From: Actinomadura barringtoniae
GTDB taxonomy: Bacteria > Actinomycetota > Actinomycetes > Streptosporangiales > Streptosporangiaceae
Assembly (NCBI RefSeq): GCF_017573505.1
Contig: NZ_JAGEOJ010000003.1
Span: forward strand, 248,001 to 312,000
Reading direction: 5' to 3'
DNA: 64,000 nucleotides
Shown: in pieces, positions 63,499 to 64,000 of the stretch
How positions within the stretch are numbered: position 1 is the stretch's first letter
Layout of the letters: every line of letters begins with the position of its first letter
Notes under the pieces: model-generated
What the model saw: the letters and a program-made list of their open reading frames with translations, nothing else
The model's database searches: none
Told to the model about the DNA's origin: nothing
Program-made: the position numbers and the translations under genes

Positions 63499-64000
63499 GT
63501 GCCGCAGCTGGCGATCGCCAAGGAGTTCCTCGCCGAGTACGCCAAGCTCGAGAAGCCGGTCCAGCGCGCGGTCCAGGAGGCTATCGGGAAGTTCGCGGAG
63601 CACACCCACGCGGGTCTGCATCTGGAGAAGCTGCGCCGCGCCGAGGACTCGCGCATCCGGACGATCCGGATCGACCGATTCTGGCGCGGCGTCGTCCTCG
63701 CGCCCGAGTCCGGCGAAGCTGGGGGCGTCTACTGCCTCCTGCGGGTGCTCCCGCACGACGAGGCGATCGCGTACGCCACGAGCAGGCTGTTCACCGTCAA
63801 CCAGGTGCTCGGAGTGCTGGAGATCCGCGACGCGGCACAGCTGGAGAGTATGAAGGGCACCCTCCAGCTGGCCGCCGATAGCACGCCGGCCCGGCTGTTC
63901 GATCACGTGAAGGATTCCGAGTTCCGGTCGCTCGGGGTGGACGATCAGGTGCTGCCGATCGTCCGGCTGCTGACGCGCGAGGCGCACCTGGACGCGCTGC
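63499..64000 (+). CDS. N-terminal part of a UvrD-like helicase with RelE-type N-terminus
   Basis: GTG 63499 has GGAGGAG at the right distance and the frame is open to the end of the window (167 aa seen). The start [45 protein letters not shown] and [38 protein letters not shown] is a RelE/ParE-like fold that I know as the N-terminal domain of large actinobacterial UvrD/Rep-type helicases; the helicase motifs would lie beyond the edge. It is divergent from hsdM with a 74-bp gap. If no helicase follows, it could instead be a toxin-like protein. Confidence 0.7.
   Translation, partial: MPQLAIAKEFLAEYAKLEKPVQRAVQEAIGKFAEHTHAGLHLEKLRRAEDSRIRTIRIDRFWRGVVLAPESGEAGGVYCLLRVLPHDEAIAYATSRLFTVNQVLGVLEIRDAAQLESMKGTLQLAADSTPARLFDHVKDSEFRSLGVDDQVLPIVRLLTREAHLDAL

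Overview
The window is about 70% GC, has GTG and TTG starts, and carries an MbtH-assisted NRPS/PKS cluster, F420-type (LLM) oxidoreductase and DUF732/PGPGW-type small proteins. This points to a filamentous actinobacterium; a Streptosporangiales or Actinomadura-like host is my inference, not proven. The left two thirds (1 to 41.6 kb) look like chromosomal sequence with accessory genes. The right third (41.6 kb to beyond 64 kb) looks like a layered genomic island.

Region by region. 1-5.6 kb: tail of a class A beta-lactamase, an unknown protein, then a two-gene unit of a double AAA+ ATPase (CbxX/SpoVK type) and an unusual ArdC-zincin-TOPRIM primase-like protein. 6.0-8.4 kb: overlapping PAP2, PGPGW and DraG-type ADP-ribosylglycohydrolase genes. 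8.4-12 kb: an isolated secY, a small secreted protein, a decayed membrane-protein pseudogene and a secreted GHL10 glycosidase. 12-15 kb: a molybdopterin oxidoreductase converging on an HxlR regulator, with a remarkable 71-bp inverted repeat that holds a LacI-type palindrome. 15-21 kb: ABC exporter/MarR pair, second MarR with an LLM oxidoreductase, a methyltransferase and an NAD(P)-binding protein.

21.2-33.2 kb is a compact minus-strand biosynthetic operon: NRPS (C-A-T), MbtH, MFS exporter, PKS (KS-AT-ACP), type II thioesterase, long acyl-CoA dehydrogenase, and a stand-alone A-T protein whose hand-derived specificity code resembles Ile/Val codes. Together they could make and export a small acyl/aminoacyl-ketide. 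33.6-41 kb holds a VOC protein, a frameshifted NTF2-like gene, an 18-bp repeat array, GntR, a secreted M9 collagenase, several small hypotheticals and a TetR/SRPBCC pair.

The island starts at a tRNA-Ala(CGC) 3' remnant (41.62 kb) beside a tyrosine integrase. It includes an IS5-type element inserted in a low-GC gene, an MFS/S9-peptidase/TrmB-LuxR cassette, a mobilisation module (relaxase with a duplicated domain, MobC, oriT-like hairpins, two paralogous accessory proteins), a second tRNA remnant (tRNA-Lys-like, 54.6 kb), and a type I restriction-modification locus (HsdM, HsdS, HsdR) with a YgjP-type metallopeptidase. A helicase-like gene with a RelE-like N-terminus runs off the right edge. The right attachment site of the tRNA-Ala element was not found in the window. 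All family calls are from reading motifs by eye; no database search was possible.
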